Shown here: positions 10,700 to 22,149 of the stretch, piece by piece | Layout of the letters: each line of letters starts with the position of its first letter | Numbering within the stretch: position 1 is the first letter of the stretch | Source: Lotus japonicus | Lineage: Eukaryota > Streptophyta > Magnoliopsida > Fabales > Fabaceae | NCBI RefSeq assembly: GCF_012489685.1 | Contig: NC_080042.1 | Span: 59,625,069-59,689,068 of the forward strand | Direction of reading: 5' to 3' | Length of the DNA stretch: 64,000 nucleotides | Program-made: the position numbers and the translations under genes | The notes under the pieces: model-generated | Seen by the model: only the letters and a program-made list of their open reading frames with translations | Told to the model about the DNA's origin: nothing | The model's database searches: none

Positions 10700-13600
10700 C
10701 TAACAGAAGTTGTCAAGCACATAAGAAGCCCACTCCTCCCTGACTTCATCTAGTTGATCATTAGAGTAGAAGCTACATCGACAATCTTGAAAGTACTGAG
10801 AAATTAAACATGAATAAAATATTAAATAATTGAAAATTTTAAAATCCACGGTATATATGAAATAGAGCCCAAATTGCATTACCTCCAACGGGATCATAGG
10901 TTCATTGTGAGTGATAATATCCTTCATAAACTTCAGGATATAGTATCCACAATCTATATTATTAGTTTGACGAGGGCACTACAAATCAAAAGAAATATGT
11001 TAAATGTCTTTTCTCCCAATATAATTGATTCAAGAAGTTGAGTAATACCTTTATATTGTCCCACTGAATATTGCTTCGTTTTGCTCCAGGCACAGTAGCA
11101 CTAGTTGTAACACGGTAAATCTTCAAAGCTCTAACAAAGTTAACAAAAATTCATATAATTGAATATTTTAAATCATCAAAGATATGTGTCAGTGAGTAAA
11201 AAATATACTATATGCACATGTTGCTTACGTATCAAACAGGGTCTTCATCTCTTTTTGGTGTCTCGGATCACCATTCAAAGGATCCAGATAATATATTTTC
11301 CCTTCAGAGGCATTAATCACTATTAACACCCAATGTTCTCTATAAAAATGTTGAGTTAGCAAATCCTGAGCAACTCACATTCATAAGAATCCATCATAAA
11401 TCAATTTTAATTATGAAATAAAAAAATTACTCACTCTATATTGTATGGTGCAAGAAACAATTTATCCAGCTGAGCTTGTGCTGTGAGGGCATCGACTATA
11501 TAATGTGTTTGCTGTTCTGCATTTAGTGATGTTTGATGTGGCAAGACAAATGAGAACTTTTCCGTCAAATTATCTGGGACCAACATCTGTTCATATAAGT
11601 ACCTTCAATGCAAAAATTGAAATGGATTACCCATAGCACTAATGTTTAATTCAAAACACTAAAAAACATGGTTGACTTGAGATTGATGAAATACCTGATA
11701 TATACACAAATTACAGAGGCACCTAATTGCTGGTGATGAACAACCTGATTGACTTCATCTAAACCAATGTGCTCCACGCAATCATAATTGAGTACTGCTT
11801 CCTCCATGGGTATTCTCAATGGGGAGCTGTTTGTCAACACTTTTTGCGCGTAAACATAAAGAAGCTTGCAATAAAAAGGAAGTTTGGTCGCACCGTCTCC
11901 AACAGAGGGCTGAAGCACAGCTTGCTTTTTTGATGATGCAACGACTTTCTTTGTGTGCCCGGTTGTTTTCCCCTCTGATTTGGATTGTGTGGGAGTCTAA
12001 GAATTTTGTATTTATCTAAGTCAACTAGCGATCAAATTATGAAATGAATATACACAATATGTTGAATGGAATTATAATTACATACCACAAGATCAAATTG
12101 AATAAGATTGATTGGCCATGCCACACAAGTACCTACTGCATTTTCAACACTAAACAACTCCGCATCTTCATTAGGTACGGGCAATGGTGCAGACCCTTCA
12201 AATATAACATCAACACTAACTCTCACATGATTAAGAGGTAGTGGCCTATTGTGTAGCGTATCACCTGGCAGGTTATACACTGTTCCAGTACCAACCGTGC
12301 GAAAATATGGGACTGCTAAACATAAAAGACACTGGGTGGGACCCTAAAGCAACATAGAAATAACTGTCAAAATACTTAAGTATGATAGTATGATGCCAAT
12401 TAACTATCAAAGTGCAATACAATCACTAAAGTAACCAACTACTATCAAAGTGCAATACAATCACTAAAGTAACCAACTACCTTAGGAATGTTGGCAGCTA
12501 ATGGAAGTGGCATGCAACTATCTCTACCATTCGTGGGTGGTAAATTTCGCTGCTTCTGAAGCGTCTGCTGCTGCATCTGCATTTGCAACAAAGTATTAAC
12601 CTGTTCTTGAGGGGTCTTCACCAATACTTCCACACGCTCCACTTTACCAAAATTTTCCCTTCTTGAGCGCTTTTCAGATTTGAAGTTGTCCCTTTGTGAA
12701 ACCCCAAATTCGACATCCCTGACACGACCAGGCTGCTCTAGAATATTCAAGGCTCCGTCAACAATGTCCTGACGGCCACATTCTTGTGTCTCCTTCTGGG
12801 ATACAGACTTCAAAAGTGCCTCCTGACACACATGCAAGTGAAAAAAATGTTTGTCATAAATATAAGCAAATAACAAATGAAAAAAAGTTAAGAAATGCTA
12901 TTGTACTTACACACTTATCCCAAACTTGTTGAACATTCGGATTGTCAATCAAGCCCTGCTTGTTAACATGCCCAGCCCTCCACAAAACATGACGAGGCAA
13001 GGATGTAACATATGATCCTTCCTCCTCTATCTGTATACATTAAGAAATTTAACCAAACTAATTAAAAATCATTCTTGAATGGCTAAAAAAAGATACTTGA
13101 AGCACATTATATCCATATAACGTACCGCATTTTGCTCAAGGGATGCATCTCTCGTACACGATTTCATAAATTCATAGGCAGGTTTCAGTAGGCTTTGCAA
13201 ATTTCCATCACTTAGTGTCTGCTTGAACACATAGTACTACTATGAATACATACCTATATGCAAAATACAAAGACCATAGTGATATTTTACACAAATGATT
13301 TTACCTTCGAGGGCTCGTCTACATGTTGAGCAACAAACTTTTTCCAATCATCATCAGGTATTATGCATGAATAAGTCTGTGGTGGATGCTCATTCATATT
13401 ACCAGCATCGTCTGTTACGCATTTTGATAAATTTGACCTAAACTGAGTCCATAGACGATCCGCTACTTGAAGTACATATTTCCTATGTATGTCATCAACA
13501 AGAAAAGCCGACTACACGAGAACAAAATTTACTGTCAATGTAAGTGTGTTACTGTTTACATAAGAAACGTCATAGATAAAGAAAGTCTGAAGTATGTTAC

Positions 13601-13959
13601 CTCTACATCCGACCAAATGTTGTTTTTAATTTGCTCCGGTACATCCTCCCAACTATTATAAATAATTGGCACTTTCTCCCGAGCAGTCATCCCAATGTAA
13701 CGAACAAATTTTTGTTTGTGGGGCTTAATTGGTTTACCTTTCTTGCTCCATCCAATCTAATCAAATTATTAATATTAATATGTATATATAATAGATATAG
13801 TAAACAACATAATCAAATTAAGTGTAATAGAAGTAAATTTGTTACCTTTAATTTTTGTCCTTTTTCTCTTATGCGGAGAACTTCCTTCACAATGGCCCTC
13901 CCACGCCTAATCTCTTTATCGTGGGAGGTGAGAGCCTTATTGTTGCCCGAAGGAGCCAT
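10700..13959 (-). CDS. Ulp1-type (C48) cysteine protease with DUF8039-like domain, 13 exons
   Basis: Spliced minus-strand gene. Exons, high to low: 13959-13846, 13756-13601, 13511-13305, 13218-13126, 13030-12911, 12822-12481, 12343-12086, 11996-11695, 11602-11435, 11339-11229, 11130-11049, 10978-10883, 10795-10700. All introns are GT-AG and the 2145-bp join stays open for 714 residues. Residues 1-230 resemble the transposon-associated region of plant CACTA-type proteins (YIGMTAREKVPIIYNSWEDV). About 250-270 has the EQPGRVRDV motif of those proteins. Residues 345-430 match DUF8039 (HVRVSVDVIFEG, APLPVPNED). The C terminus is a Ulp1 protease with His589 (EHWVLIV), Asp606 (YLDPL), Gln655 and Cys661 (DCGYY). 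Such proteins are cargo or accessory ORFs of plant CACTA and MULE elements and are predicted SUMO-type deconjugases. No transposase lies beside it. Either a transposon remnant kept intact or a co-opted gene. Confidence 0.85.
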
Positions 13960-14769
13960 TTACCTGTAATAAAATTAAAAGACAAATAAAATGTCAATAC
14001 TCATGAAGAGATGGATAACACACATAATAAATGAAAAATATTAAACATAAAATTATTTGGAAAAAAAAATGCATGTTTAAGTGGTTCAATTCTTTTCCTT
14101 TTCCACGTTCTGGCGGAAACTTTTTGTCCCTATTGGCATGAAATGATAGATTTATCCAAATCATCTTATGATGATTATCTCCATATACAAACTATCATCT
14201 CTTGTCAAATTATTGTCACTAAAGGATCATCCATATCAATGTCTTCTTGCATTTATTTTGTTTAACAAAAGCACAATGAAAAACTTCTTGTCAGCAGAAA
14301 TGATGATACAAAACACTTGCTAAGTTTAGATGCTAAAAGAAAGACTAATCTTTGTACCCTCACCTAATTAAGATCCCCACTTGAATAAATCTCGGGTCAT
14401 TGCTCTGAACGTTGCTGTTGTTAATGCATTCACAATCAAACACAAGAACCTTAAAACATTGTGTAATCCAACTTTCATGTGTTAAATGACCTTGAAGTAC
14501 ATATGTGATTTCTAACATTGGCCATTGAGATACCATTGATTGAGCAACCACAATCTGTTTTCCACTGTGTTCTAATCATAGTGCACTTTCGTGTAGATCA
14601 TGTACCCGTTAATTAAGTAACTAGTGTAAGAAAAGACATGTATGCCTAGAACCTTAGACAAATTAGCTCTATTTTTTTTGGAACAGATGGGACTTTTCCT
14701 CAATATAACAACTTTCTTATCTAATCATCAAATCTATTTGGGTTCAGCCTCTAAAAGCATGCCTTCGTG
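13960..14769. other. Upstream region of the Ulp1-type gene, no other gene seen
   Basis: AT-rich; expected to contain the promoter and 5' untranslated region of the minus-strand Ulp1-type gene. No clear TATA box or terminal inverted repeat could be fixed. Confidence 0.4.
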
Positions 14770-15020
14770 CTTATCAATATCTGACTCACTAACAGAGTGA
14801 CAGTTATTAGTTTGTGAGAGTTAGTTAGAAAGAGAGACTAGAGATATTATAAATAAGAGGATTAGATGGAATGGAATTATCATCTTATAGAGTTATGGGA
14901 ATTCTAGAGCGTTGACTCTATCGAAAATCCAGTAACCATTGTAGTTCATTCTTGTTCTTGAAAAACAATAAGTTTTTGTTCTGTTCATTGCTTGTTTCTA
15001 TTAATTGGTATCAGAGCACC
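14770..15020 (+). mobile_element. LTR end plus primer-binding site of a truncated LTR retrotransposon
   Basis: A stretch with a TATA-like ATTATAAATAAG near 14848 leads, about 150 bases on, into TTGGTATCAGAGC at 15006-15018. That is the classic primer-binding site complementary to initiator tRNA-Met found just inside the 5' LTR of plant Ty1/copia elements. No gag or pol follows, so only the LTR tail and the start of the internal region remain. Confidence 0.65.
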
Positions 15021-17367
15021 ATCCAGGTGATGTGGGCTAATTTAAGTCAATAATGGTGACAAAAACTAACTACAAGTACCTATCCCTCAACGTCAACGAT
15101 ACTGTATAAAACATGTAATTGAGCTTGCACCAACTCTCCGTTTGGTTTGGTGGCTATTTCATTTACGATGATCATTTCCCAACTTACCCTTCATTTACAA
15201 TGATCATTTCCTATGTATGTCAGCTGTAAAATTATTGCAAATATGTCATATTCTTTATTATTGTCCCCCCCTGATCATGGCCCCCTAGCCACAAATTCCT
15301 GCCACCACCAACCTAGAATCACTGAAGTGAGATTAGAACTGAAATTGTGATCCACACTAACTTGAGTTGCAGAAAACAAGACACGAGCATTTAAACCATT
15401 TTCATAGGTGCAACTAATCATGAATCTCTGGTAGCCCCTCCTCCACCACCACCACCAAAACCCTATTCACCTCCCATTCCCAACACTCTATAACACCATT
15501 CCTTCTTTATCTCCACAGCCCCATTTTCATGCACATAAGTAGAACTTCCTACCCCATCAAAAACTAGGTTCATCACATAATGGAAATTGTACATTAACTC
15601 AAAACCCAATAGACTTAAATCATCATTTCATCAAACAAGTAATGTGCAAGATTAAACAGCTCAGACAAAAACCCAATGTGAACAAACATTACTGAATAAA
15701 AACCTGCAATTCTTCCTTTGACAGTTAACAAATTACCTCTATGAACGAGGATGGCGCGACGCGAAATTACGGCGATGGCGCTTCACGATTTTGGCGGAGA
15801 TGGAGTGAGCGGGTTACGACGGTGCGAGAGTGGTGGTTCGCCGGAGATGCGAACGGTGGAGGACGATGGATCGGTGGTGGTTGCACAAGCGCTATTGAAA
15901 CCCTTTTGTCGTGCAATTGAAGAGAAAATAAAGAGGGAATTTATTTATCGCGGTTCAAGACTGTGTACTAGACTACTACTAGTTTTCCAAAATTAATTAA
16001 CTCCCTTCTATTATTTATAGCGATTTAAAGTATCAAAAATTATAAACCTAATTTTGTTGAATTGAAAAAATGAACTAAGGAAAGTGATAAAAGTAAAAGG
16101 TGTGAAGTAAAGGGATTCACCAAATATTAACCCTTAAAAAGTGAACCCCTAAATTTGACTTCTTATGGCAGACTGCACCGTATTTATATATAAAAAAATG
16201 TGTGAGAGAGAGGAGATGCAGAGACGGCACCTCCTACTGGACGTGCTAGTTTGCAATCGGACTTACGGTGGTGACTTCACACTGCCTGAAGGAATGAGAA
16301 GGGGTAAGATCGCGGTGGTTGCAGTGGCTAGCACGATGTAGTTTCGCAATTGAGGCCTCGACTTGAGGGTATGTTGTGATTTGTGATCCATACGTCTTCG
16401 AGGCACGGTGGCTGGGTTAAACTTCAATTTGAATGTGATGAGAAGTGGTGACCCATAATAATCTGAAATTTGACAACGGTGTGGTGCCTCAGCACAAAAA
16501 TGCATGTTGGATTGAAGGTGGATGTCGTTGCTCGGAGGGAGATGGGCTACGGAGGTTCCCTTCCTTCCCCTTTTCCTCCCCCATAGTTTTTCTTTTATTA
16601 AATCAGACTACCTATAACAAGTGAAAATGAGAGATCTAAAATTGGAAAATTTTAATACAGGAACATAATAGGCGGACACAAGGTATAGACATAATATGTC
16701 ATGTACGTAATAAAATGGTGATTAAGAGGGGAATTTAGAAAAATATAGATGAAAAATAAATATTAAAAATAAAAACAGAAAAATAATATTCCCTCCGTTT
16801 CGATTTATAAGTCACTTTTTTTAATCGTGTAATAAATTGGAGCATTAGTCATGTGTTAAATTTTTTTACCAAACTACCTAAATTTATAATATTATTTAAT
16901 TAAATTATTTAAAAAATTGTCTCTATAGCATATTTAAAATTTGATTGGTTGATATTGTATACACAAAATACCAATCAAATGTAAAGAAGCCTATACTAGA
17001 CTTTTATAGCGATTTCATTAGCTTGTTTTACAAATAAAATCGAGGACAAGCGTTACTATGACAGAAGCGCTATAACAATTGTTCCATGCAGTATGTTAGA
17101 AGAATATATAGCAAAGTTAACACAGTACTTGGAATCTCAAGTATCTCAACAATTACTCAGTTTGTGCAGTGTTTTGATCATGATTTACCAAGGGAAACAA
17201 CTAAAAATGAAAATACAAGATTAGAAGAAACCAAATTTATTTCATTTTATTCATATCTTAACAAGGAAACCCAACTTGGGGACACTCATAAACATACTAT
17301 AGTGAAATTAATTAAATACACTCATTGATTCTAATTTTTAGTGCATATGATTAGATGATATCTTGAA

Positions 17368-18000
17368 CTAGGCCTTCGCGAATTTCACTTGGAAAGGAAC
17401 ATAACTTAGAGCTAGACGTCGATTTCCATTCTTATCCACAGCCATCCCAAGATCCTTGCATTGATGCTTGCAAGATATGCAAACGCCAGGACAATAGACT
17501 AGTTTATAACCAGCACCATATTTCTCAATCTTGAACCAGTTACCAATACTTTCTGCACCAGGTTTTCCCACAAATCCATCAGTGCTCACAACACACTCTC
17601 CCTCAACACCATAACAATCAAGCTTCCACACAGGAGAATGATAGGGGCAGGTAGCATTTGGAGCAAACATGACATTGAGGTCCGTAGAGACGCGGACAAC
17701 ACCTTTTTTCGGGTTTAGAGGTGTGAACCTCAGTGGCGAGTTGTGCTGGCGGTTCACAACCACGACATCAAGAGGGCATGTTTCACCAATGCTTGAGAGG
17801 CCAAGGCCTTGGGGATTTGCGCATTTGGTGTAGGGTGTGGTTAGAAGAACATTGTAATAGGCACCAGCAATGAGTTTTTTGCCTGTGATGTCAACAACTT
17901 GCTCTGGTGAAGCTTCTGCTGCTCCAAGCAGTGGATGTTGTGATATCAATGCAAAGAGAAGGAAAAATGCTAGCAACATGGTATTCATTTTTTTGTACAT
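17368..18000 (-). CDS. Kunitz-type protease inhibitor, copy 4 (nine cysteines)
   Basis: A 210-residue single-exon Kunitz inhibitor. The start may be Met1 (18000) or Met5 (17988, MNTMLLAF); both precede the signal peptide. The signature is VVDITGKKLIAGAYYNVL, with Asn where most copies have Ile after YY. Conserved cysteines: ETCPLDV, NATCPYHS, YCPGVCISCKHQC. It has three further cysteines absent from its duplicate at 30334: one in YTKCANP and two flanking YGVEGE (LDCYGVEGECVV). That makes nine, an odd number, in the mature chain. The TATA box is near 18080. Divergently paired with the plus-strand copy at 19618. Target protease unknown. Confidence 0.9.
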   Translation of the reverse strand: MYKKMNTMLLAFFLLFALISQHPLLGAAEASPEQVVDITGKKLIAGAYYNVLLTTPYTKCANPQGLGLSSIGETCPLDVVVVNRQHNSPLRFTPLNPKKGVVRVSTDLNVMFAPNATCPYHSPVWKLDCYGVEGECVVSTDGFVGKPGAESIGNWFKIEKYGAGYKLVYCPGVCISCKHQCKDLGMAVDKNGNRRLALSYVPFQVKFAKA

Positions 18001-18479
18001 GTACTTTAATTAATCAAGTAATTTCTATTTTGAAAACTTATGGATGCAGCTTATGGGAGTTGAAGGAAGCAATGCATCAATTTATAGATGGCTATGTGGT
18101 CCTTATCTATGGGATTAATGGTGAATATATGCATCTACATGCATCTTTGAGGTCATTGATTTGAACAATATAATTGATCCCATTTTTTCAGACCATAAGG
18201 AACTCAATGTGAAAATGCAGAGGTGGGTTTATATATATTTCAAGGTTTTCTGCAGTTAATAGTTATAGACTTATAGTTTATCTCAAATCTTGCAGCTATA
18301 TGTCTAAATCTCTGGGTAGTTTCAAGGGTCGTATATACGCAATTCAAGAGGAAGAAACAGATCAATTTTAGCCCATAGTATTTTACCTACTTCTCAATTA
18401 TGAAATTGTCATTTAAATCAGGAAACCAAACATTGCAAGAGTCAACAAGAAAATATTTGATAATTCGCTATGTAGAACT

Positions 18480-19034
18480 GTCACGGCGAGGACCCATGGG
18501 CAAAGGCCGAGAGGAGACACCAAGGAGATCTGGACACCACATCTTAACCCAAAACCTTAAGGCATTAGGTTTATGAGTCTATCTCCTTATAAACTCTCCC
18601 TCTCACCTTGACTTCTCCGATGTGAGATTTGACTCTAACACTTGATTCCAACAATCCCCCCTCAAGTGTGAGTCCTTCAACCACATCACTCATGATCCTC
18701 CCGTCTGCGGAAGCTCCCGTCTGCGGAAGCTATCCACCTTTGCTCCGCTGTTCGCTGCCAACGGAACCCGCCACCTAACCACACGGCTAGGAAGACTTTC
18801 GACACAAGGAGCCGTCATGGTCCCACGAACCATCGGCTCTGATACCACTTGTTGGGGAGAGTCACGGCGAGGACCCATGGGCCAAGGCCGAGAGGAGACA
18901 CCAAGGAGATCTGGACACCACATCTTAACCCAAAACTTTAAGACATTAGGTTTATGGGTCCATCTCCTTATAAACTCTCCATCTCACCTTGACTTCTCCG
19001 ATGTGGGATTTGACTCTAACACTTGATTCCAACA
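18480..19034 (-). mobile_element. TRIM (terminal-repeat retrotransposon in miniature)
   Basis: Two direct repeats of 174 bp (18480-18653 and 18861-19034) differ at only a few positions. On the minus strand the right repeat is the 5' LTR (TGTTGGAATCAAGTG to CTCCCCAACA, 19034-18850). It is followed at once by a tRNA-Met primer-binding site, TGGTATCAGAGCC (18847-18835). A polypurine tract (CTTGAGGGGGGAT, 18666-18654) precedes the other LTR. The internal region is under 200 bp and non-coding. The 3' LTR lacks its last 11 bases at 18479, so that end is damaged and no target duplication can be read. Absent from the duplicate block. Confidence 0.9.
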
Positions 19035-19540
19035 AGAACCTATTTTAAGGTGGGAAAGATATAATAATAATATACATATCTCATCAGCAAGAGGGATGCA
19101 AAACTGGTTCCTGCTGGTTGAATAAAAAAAGTCCAAGTACAATTAGATCACATTGATCCCAACTAATTGTGTATTAAGAAGTCTCACATTGATTAAGACT
19201 AAATATATCCTTATGAATGGTTGAGAAAACATCACCTCTAAGCTAGTTTTTTGGGTAGAGTTAGATTTAATCAAAATTATAATACGGTATCAGAGTTTAT
19301 CCTACATATGTTTATTGGAGACACCCATATATGACCAGCAGCAAATCATTACTGTCCTGAGCTGCTGAGCGTGAGAGTATGTGTTAAGAAGTCTCATATT
19401 ATTGACTAGATATATGACCAAATAAATCCTTATGGATATATTAATATAGCCTACTGTTTTTGAAATCATTGATGGTAAATATGCATATGTACTACTATAC
19501 TATGGATCAAAATATAACATTAACAACCATTGATGCAATC

Positions 19541-19548
19541 TATAAATA
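19541..19548 (+). promoter_or_regulatory. TATA box of Kunitz copy 5
   Basis: TATAAATA 77 bases upstream of the ATG at 19618. The same element, TATAAATT, is conserved at 31943 in front of the duplicate gene at 32020. Confidence 0.7.
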
Positions 19549-19617
19549 CATGCTTTTGAACACCCTTATGCTCCATCATCAGTAACAAAAATACCAAGCA
19601 CGTAAGCATACACAACA

Positions 19618-20268
19618 ATGAAAACCGCATTGCTAACATTTGTCCTTCTCTTTGCCTTGACCTTTCAACAACCTCTGCTTGGAGCAGCTGAAGCTTCACC
19701 TGAGCAAGTTGTTGACATCACAGGGAAGAAGGTCCGGGCCGGCACCAGTTACTACATTCTTCCTGCTTCACCCTTATATAGGTGTGGACGTTTTGGAAGG
19801 TGTAGAAGTGGTGAAGGCATTTCACTTGCCAGCACTGATAAATCATGCCCTCTTGATGCTGTGCTTGTGAGTGGACCTTATGGATACCATGGTCTCCCAC
19901 TAACCTTCAGACCTGTTGACTCAAAAAAAGGTGTGATTCGTGTGTCGACAGATTTGAACATCATGTTCCAATCTGATCACACGAGTTGTGCTGAGTATTC
20001 ACCAGTGTGGAAGCTTGATGCTAATTCTAAAGGAAAGTGGTTTGTGACCAGTGGCGGATCCATTGGCAACCCTGGTCGGAAAACAATCCGGAACTGGTTC
20101 AAGATTGAGAAGTTTGATGATGCTTATTATAAGCTTGTTTACTGTCCCAGTGTAGTGCAATCTTCCAACCATCTGTGCAAGGATATTGGATTGTTTGTGG
20201 ATGACAATGGGAATAGGCGTTTGGCTCTAAGTGATGTTCCATTCAAAGTTAAGTTCCAGCAGGCCTAA
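19618..20268 (+). CDS. Kunitz-type protease inhibitor, copy 5
   Basis: A 216-residue secreted Kunitz inhibitor starting with MKTALLTFVLLFALTF (signal peptide to about residue 25). Signature: VVDITGKKVRAGTSYYILP. It belongs to the subgroup with an extra N-terminal cysteine pair (YRCGRFGRCRSG) and a plain C-terminal loop (YCPSVVQSSNHLCKD) with only two cysteines, instead of the CPxVCxxCxxxC loop of copies 1-4. Other conserved points are KSCPLD, TSCAEYSPVWKLD and NWFKIEKFDD. A TATA box lies at 19541 and a poly(A) signal AATAAA at 20296-20301. The near-identical partner is at 32020. Inhibitory target not predictable from sequence. Confidence 0.93.
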   Translation: MKTALLTFVLLFALTFQQPLLGAAEASPEQVVDITGKKVRAGTSYYILPASPLYRCGRFGRCRSGEGISLASTDKSCPLDAVLVSGPYGYHGLPLTFRPVDSKKGVIRVSTDLNIMFQSDHTSCAEYSPVWKLDANSKGKWFVTSGGSIGNPGRKTIRNWFKIEKFDDAYYKLVYCPSVVQSSNHLCKDIGLFVDDNGNRRLALSDVPFKVKFQQA

Positions 20269-20880
20269 AGAACAAATTAAGCTCCGACAATAATGAATAA
20301 AAAGTTCACTAATAAATGTGACACTGATTAGTATTGATGTTCACTCAATGTTTAATTAATGTATTATATCTGTTTAGTCCTAATGTTCACTCCATGTTTG
20401 TAATCAAGTTTGAGTGTCGTTCACTTTTTATGTTGAAGTATGTGTGTTTACACTGATTTTGGGTAAACAAATGAATCCATGAGCAATCTGGGATGAGATT
20501 CAAATCTTCTTAGGGTTAAACAATACATTTCATTTTTATCCATAGTTTATACTTGTTAAATTGATCATGCAGTGTATCACATTTTATTTTGTAAAATTAT
20601 GAAGTTAGAGCATCTGGCCATCAAATCTTACTCTTCTTACCAAAGCCTTTGAAGTGTGCTAAATGCATAAAATTTATTCTAATAATTCAGGAAAACCAGT
20701 AAATCAGGAAATGTGCAAATAAATTTAATCCAAAGCTAGCATGGAATCTCAGTGATAATTTTAAGTTACTTGATTGCTCAAAAGACCAGGACCACAAATA
20801 CTATTCAGTGATGCTTCTTTCTGATGCAGTTGTGAGTATGTATTACTTCCTCGTTACATAGCTGATTTAGTGCATATTTG

Positions 20881-21384
20881 GAAATCTTTATATAGTTGAT
20901 TATAATAGCAGAATTAATTTAAAGGAGAAGCCAGAGAAGCTCATGTGAGTAGCTTCATGAGTTTAGAATTTATTTTGTGGAAAGAAAAATTGATAAAATC
21001 AAGCTATGAATGGAATTTCTAGAATATATACTTGTCATGTACCTTGCTTTTCAACTCTTCTTGTACATCTTATTAGATTTGGGTTGCTGGGAGATACATA
21101 ACTTTTTATATATTATCCTTCAGAATTTGTCAAAATCATATCAGATTGCCTTTTGACCCTGACGAATACAGAGCTAGATATTGAACCCGAGAAGTTGTTT
21201 GTCAACAAAGTGATAAATAATAAGAGGTACACATTTCTTGAAGAGCAAGCAATTAAGCTGTATATGATAAAACAAAACATTTATTATTCCATGGTGACAA
21301 TGTAACAGTAGGAAGAAAGCATTATTCATTTTATTTATTTTTAACAAGGAAATCTAACACAATGATCTAGATAAATACACTTGT
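20881..21384. other. Spacer, no gene seen
   Basis: AT-rich sequence right of duplication copy A. It includes the probable 3' untranslated region of the minus-strand Kunitz gene that ends at 21385. Nothing else recognised. Confidence 0.45.
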
Positions 21385-22023
21385 TCATGACTGCAGGAAC
21401 TTAATTTTGAAGGGAACATCACTGAGAGCAAGATGCATTTGCCTATTCTCATCCACAAAAATTCCAAGATCCTTGCACTCATGGCTACAAGATGGACAGG
21501 CAGAGGGACAGTACACAAGCTTATAAGCTTCATCATACTTCTCAATCTTGAACCAGGTGAGGATGGTTTTCCAACCTGGGTTTCCCATAACACCACCAGT
21601 GGTCACAGTTTTTTGTCCTGTAGCTGCATCAAAATGATCAAGCTTCCACACAGTGGAATTGTGTGGACATCTTGAATCAGCATTAGAGAACCTTATGTTC
21701 AGATCAGTGGAGACATAAACAGAAGTACCTTTCTTAATTACAGGTGTGAACCTCAGTGGAAGGCCTTGATTTGCTTTCACAACTATCACATCAAGAGGGC
21801 AAGAACCACTAATCATGTCAAGGGCAAGGCCTCCACCAGTGAAACAACTGACAAAGCCACATATGGTGAAGGGTTTTGCTGGAATGATGTAGTAATTGGC
21901 ATCAGCTCTGAGCTTCTTGCCTGATGTGTCGATCACTTCCTCTGGTGAAGCATAAACTGCTCCAAGAAGTAGTTGTGAGGTGAAGACAGAGAGGAGGACA
22001 AAAGCTAACAGGGTGTTCTTCAT
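21385..22023 (-). CDS. Kunitz-type protease inhibitor, copy 6
   Basis: A 212-residue single-exon Kunitz inhibitor. The reading frame is open for 42 codons upstream, but the start at 22023 (MKNTLLAFVLLSVF) is chosen because it begins the signal peptide and aligns with paralogues. Signature: VIDTSGKKLRADANYYIIP. It has the N-terminal extra cysteine pair (TICGFVSCFTGGG) and also the four-cysteine C-terminal loop (YCPSACPSCSHEC), so it combines both subgroup traits and has eight cysteines. The usual NPKKGVI stretch is shortened to IKKGTSVYV. Ends FLQS rather than the common QA or KA. Confidence 0.9.
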   Translation of the reverse strand: MKNTLLAFVLLSVFTSQLLLGAVYASPEEVIDTSGKKLRADANYYIIPAKPFTICGFVSCFTGGGLALDMISGSCPLDVIVVKANQGLPLRFTPVIKKGTSVYVSTDLNIRFSNADSRCPHNSTVWKLDHFDAATGQKTVTTGGVMGNPGWKTILTWFKIEKYDEAYKLVYCPSACPSCSHECKDLGIFVDENRQMHLALSDVPFKIKFLQS

Positions 22024-22149
22024 TGTTTTTTGGTAATGAATTAAAGGAGATGAACAACCTAATCTAGTATGATTCTTCTTATCTTTGGATTCATAAAATA
22101 TAGATGCATGCAAAGTTGCGGTCAAAGATTTCGACTCTACTGTTGGCAA

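Larger units (their letters stand above)
15322..20880. repeat. Segmental duplication, copy A
   Basis: Colinear with 26758-33200. Matching landmarks are the GAAGTGAGAT start (15325 and 26762), the CGGTGGACGACGATGGATCG-like stretch (about 15853 and 27412), the phrase around ATGTTAGAA (17091 and 28749), a minus-strand Kunitz gene (17368 and 30334), a plus-strand Kunitz gene (19618 and 32020) and their shared 3' flanks down to about 20870 and 33200. Copy A has gained a TRIM element (18480-19034). Copy B has gained a TIR element (28895-30190) and a Ty3 retrotransposon at its right edge. Smaller insertions differ within the left thirds. Confidence 0.85.

Noticed and set aside
15751..15996. 81-codon plus-strand ORF
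   Set aside because: Its counterpart in duplication copy B is disrupted and it has no domain; likely chance.
18480..19034. Cassandra-type TRIM carrying 5S rRNA sequence
   Set aside because: No 5S internal promoter motifs were recognised in the LTR.
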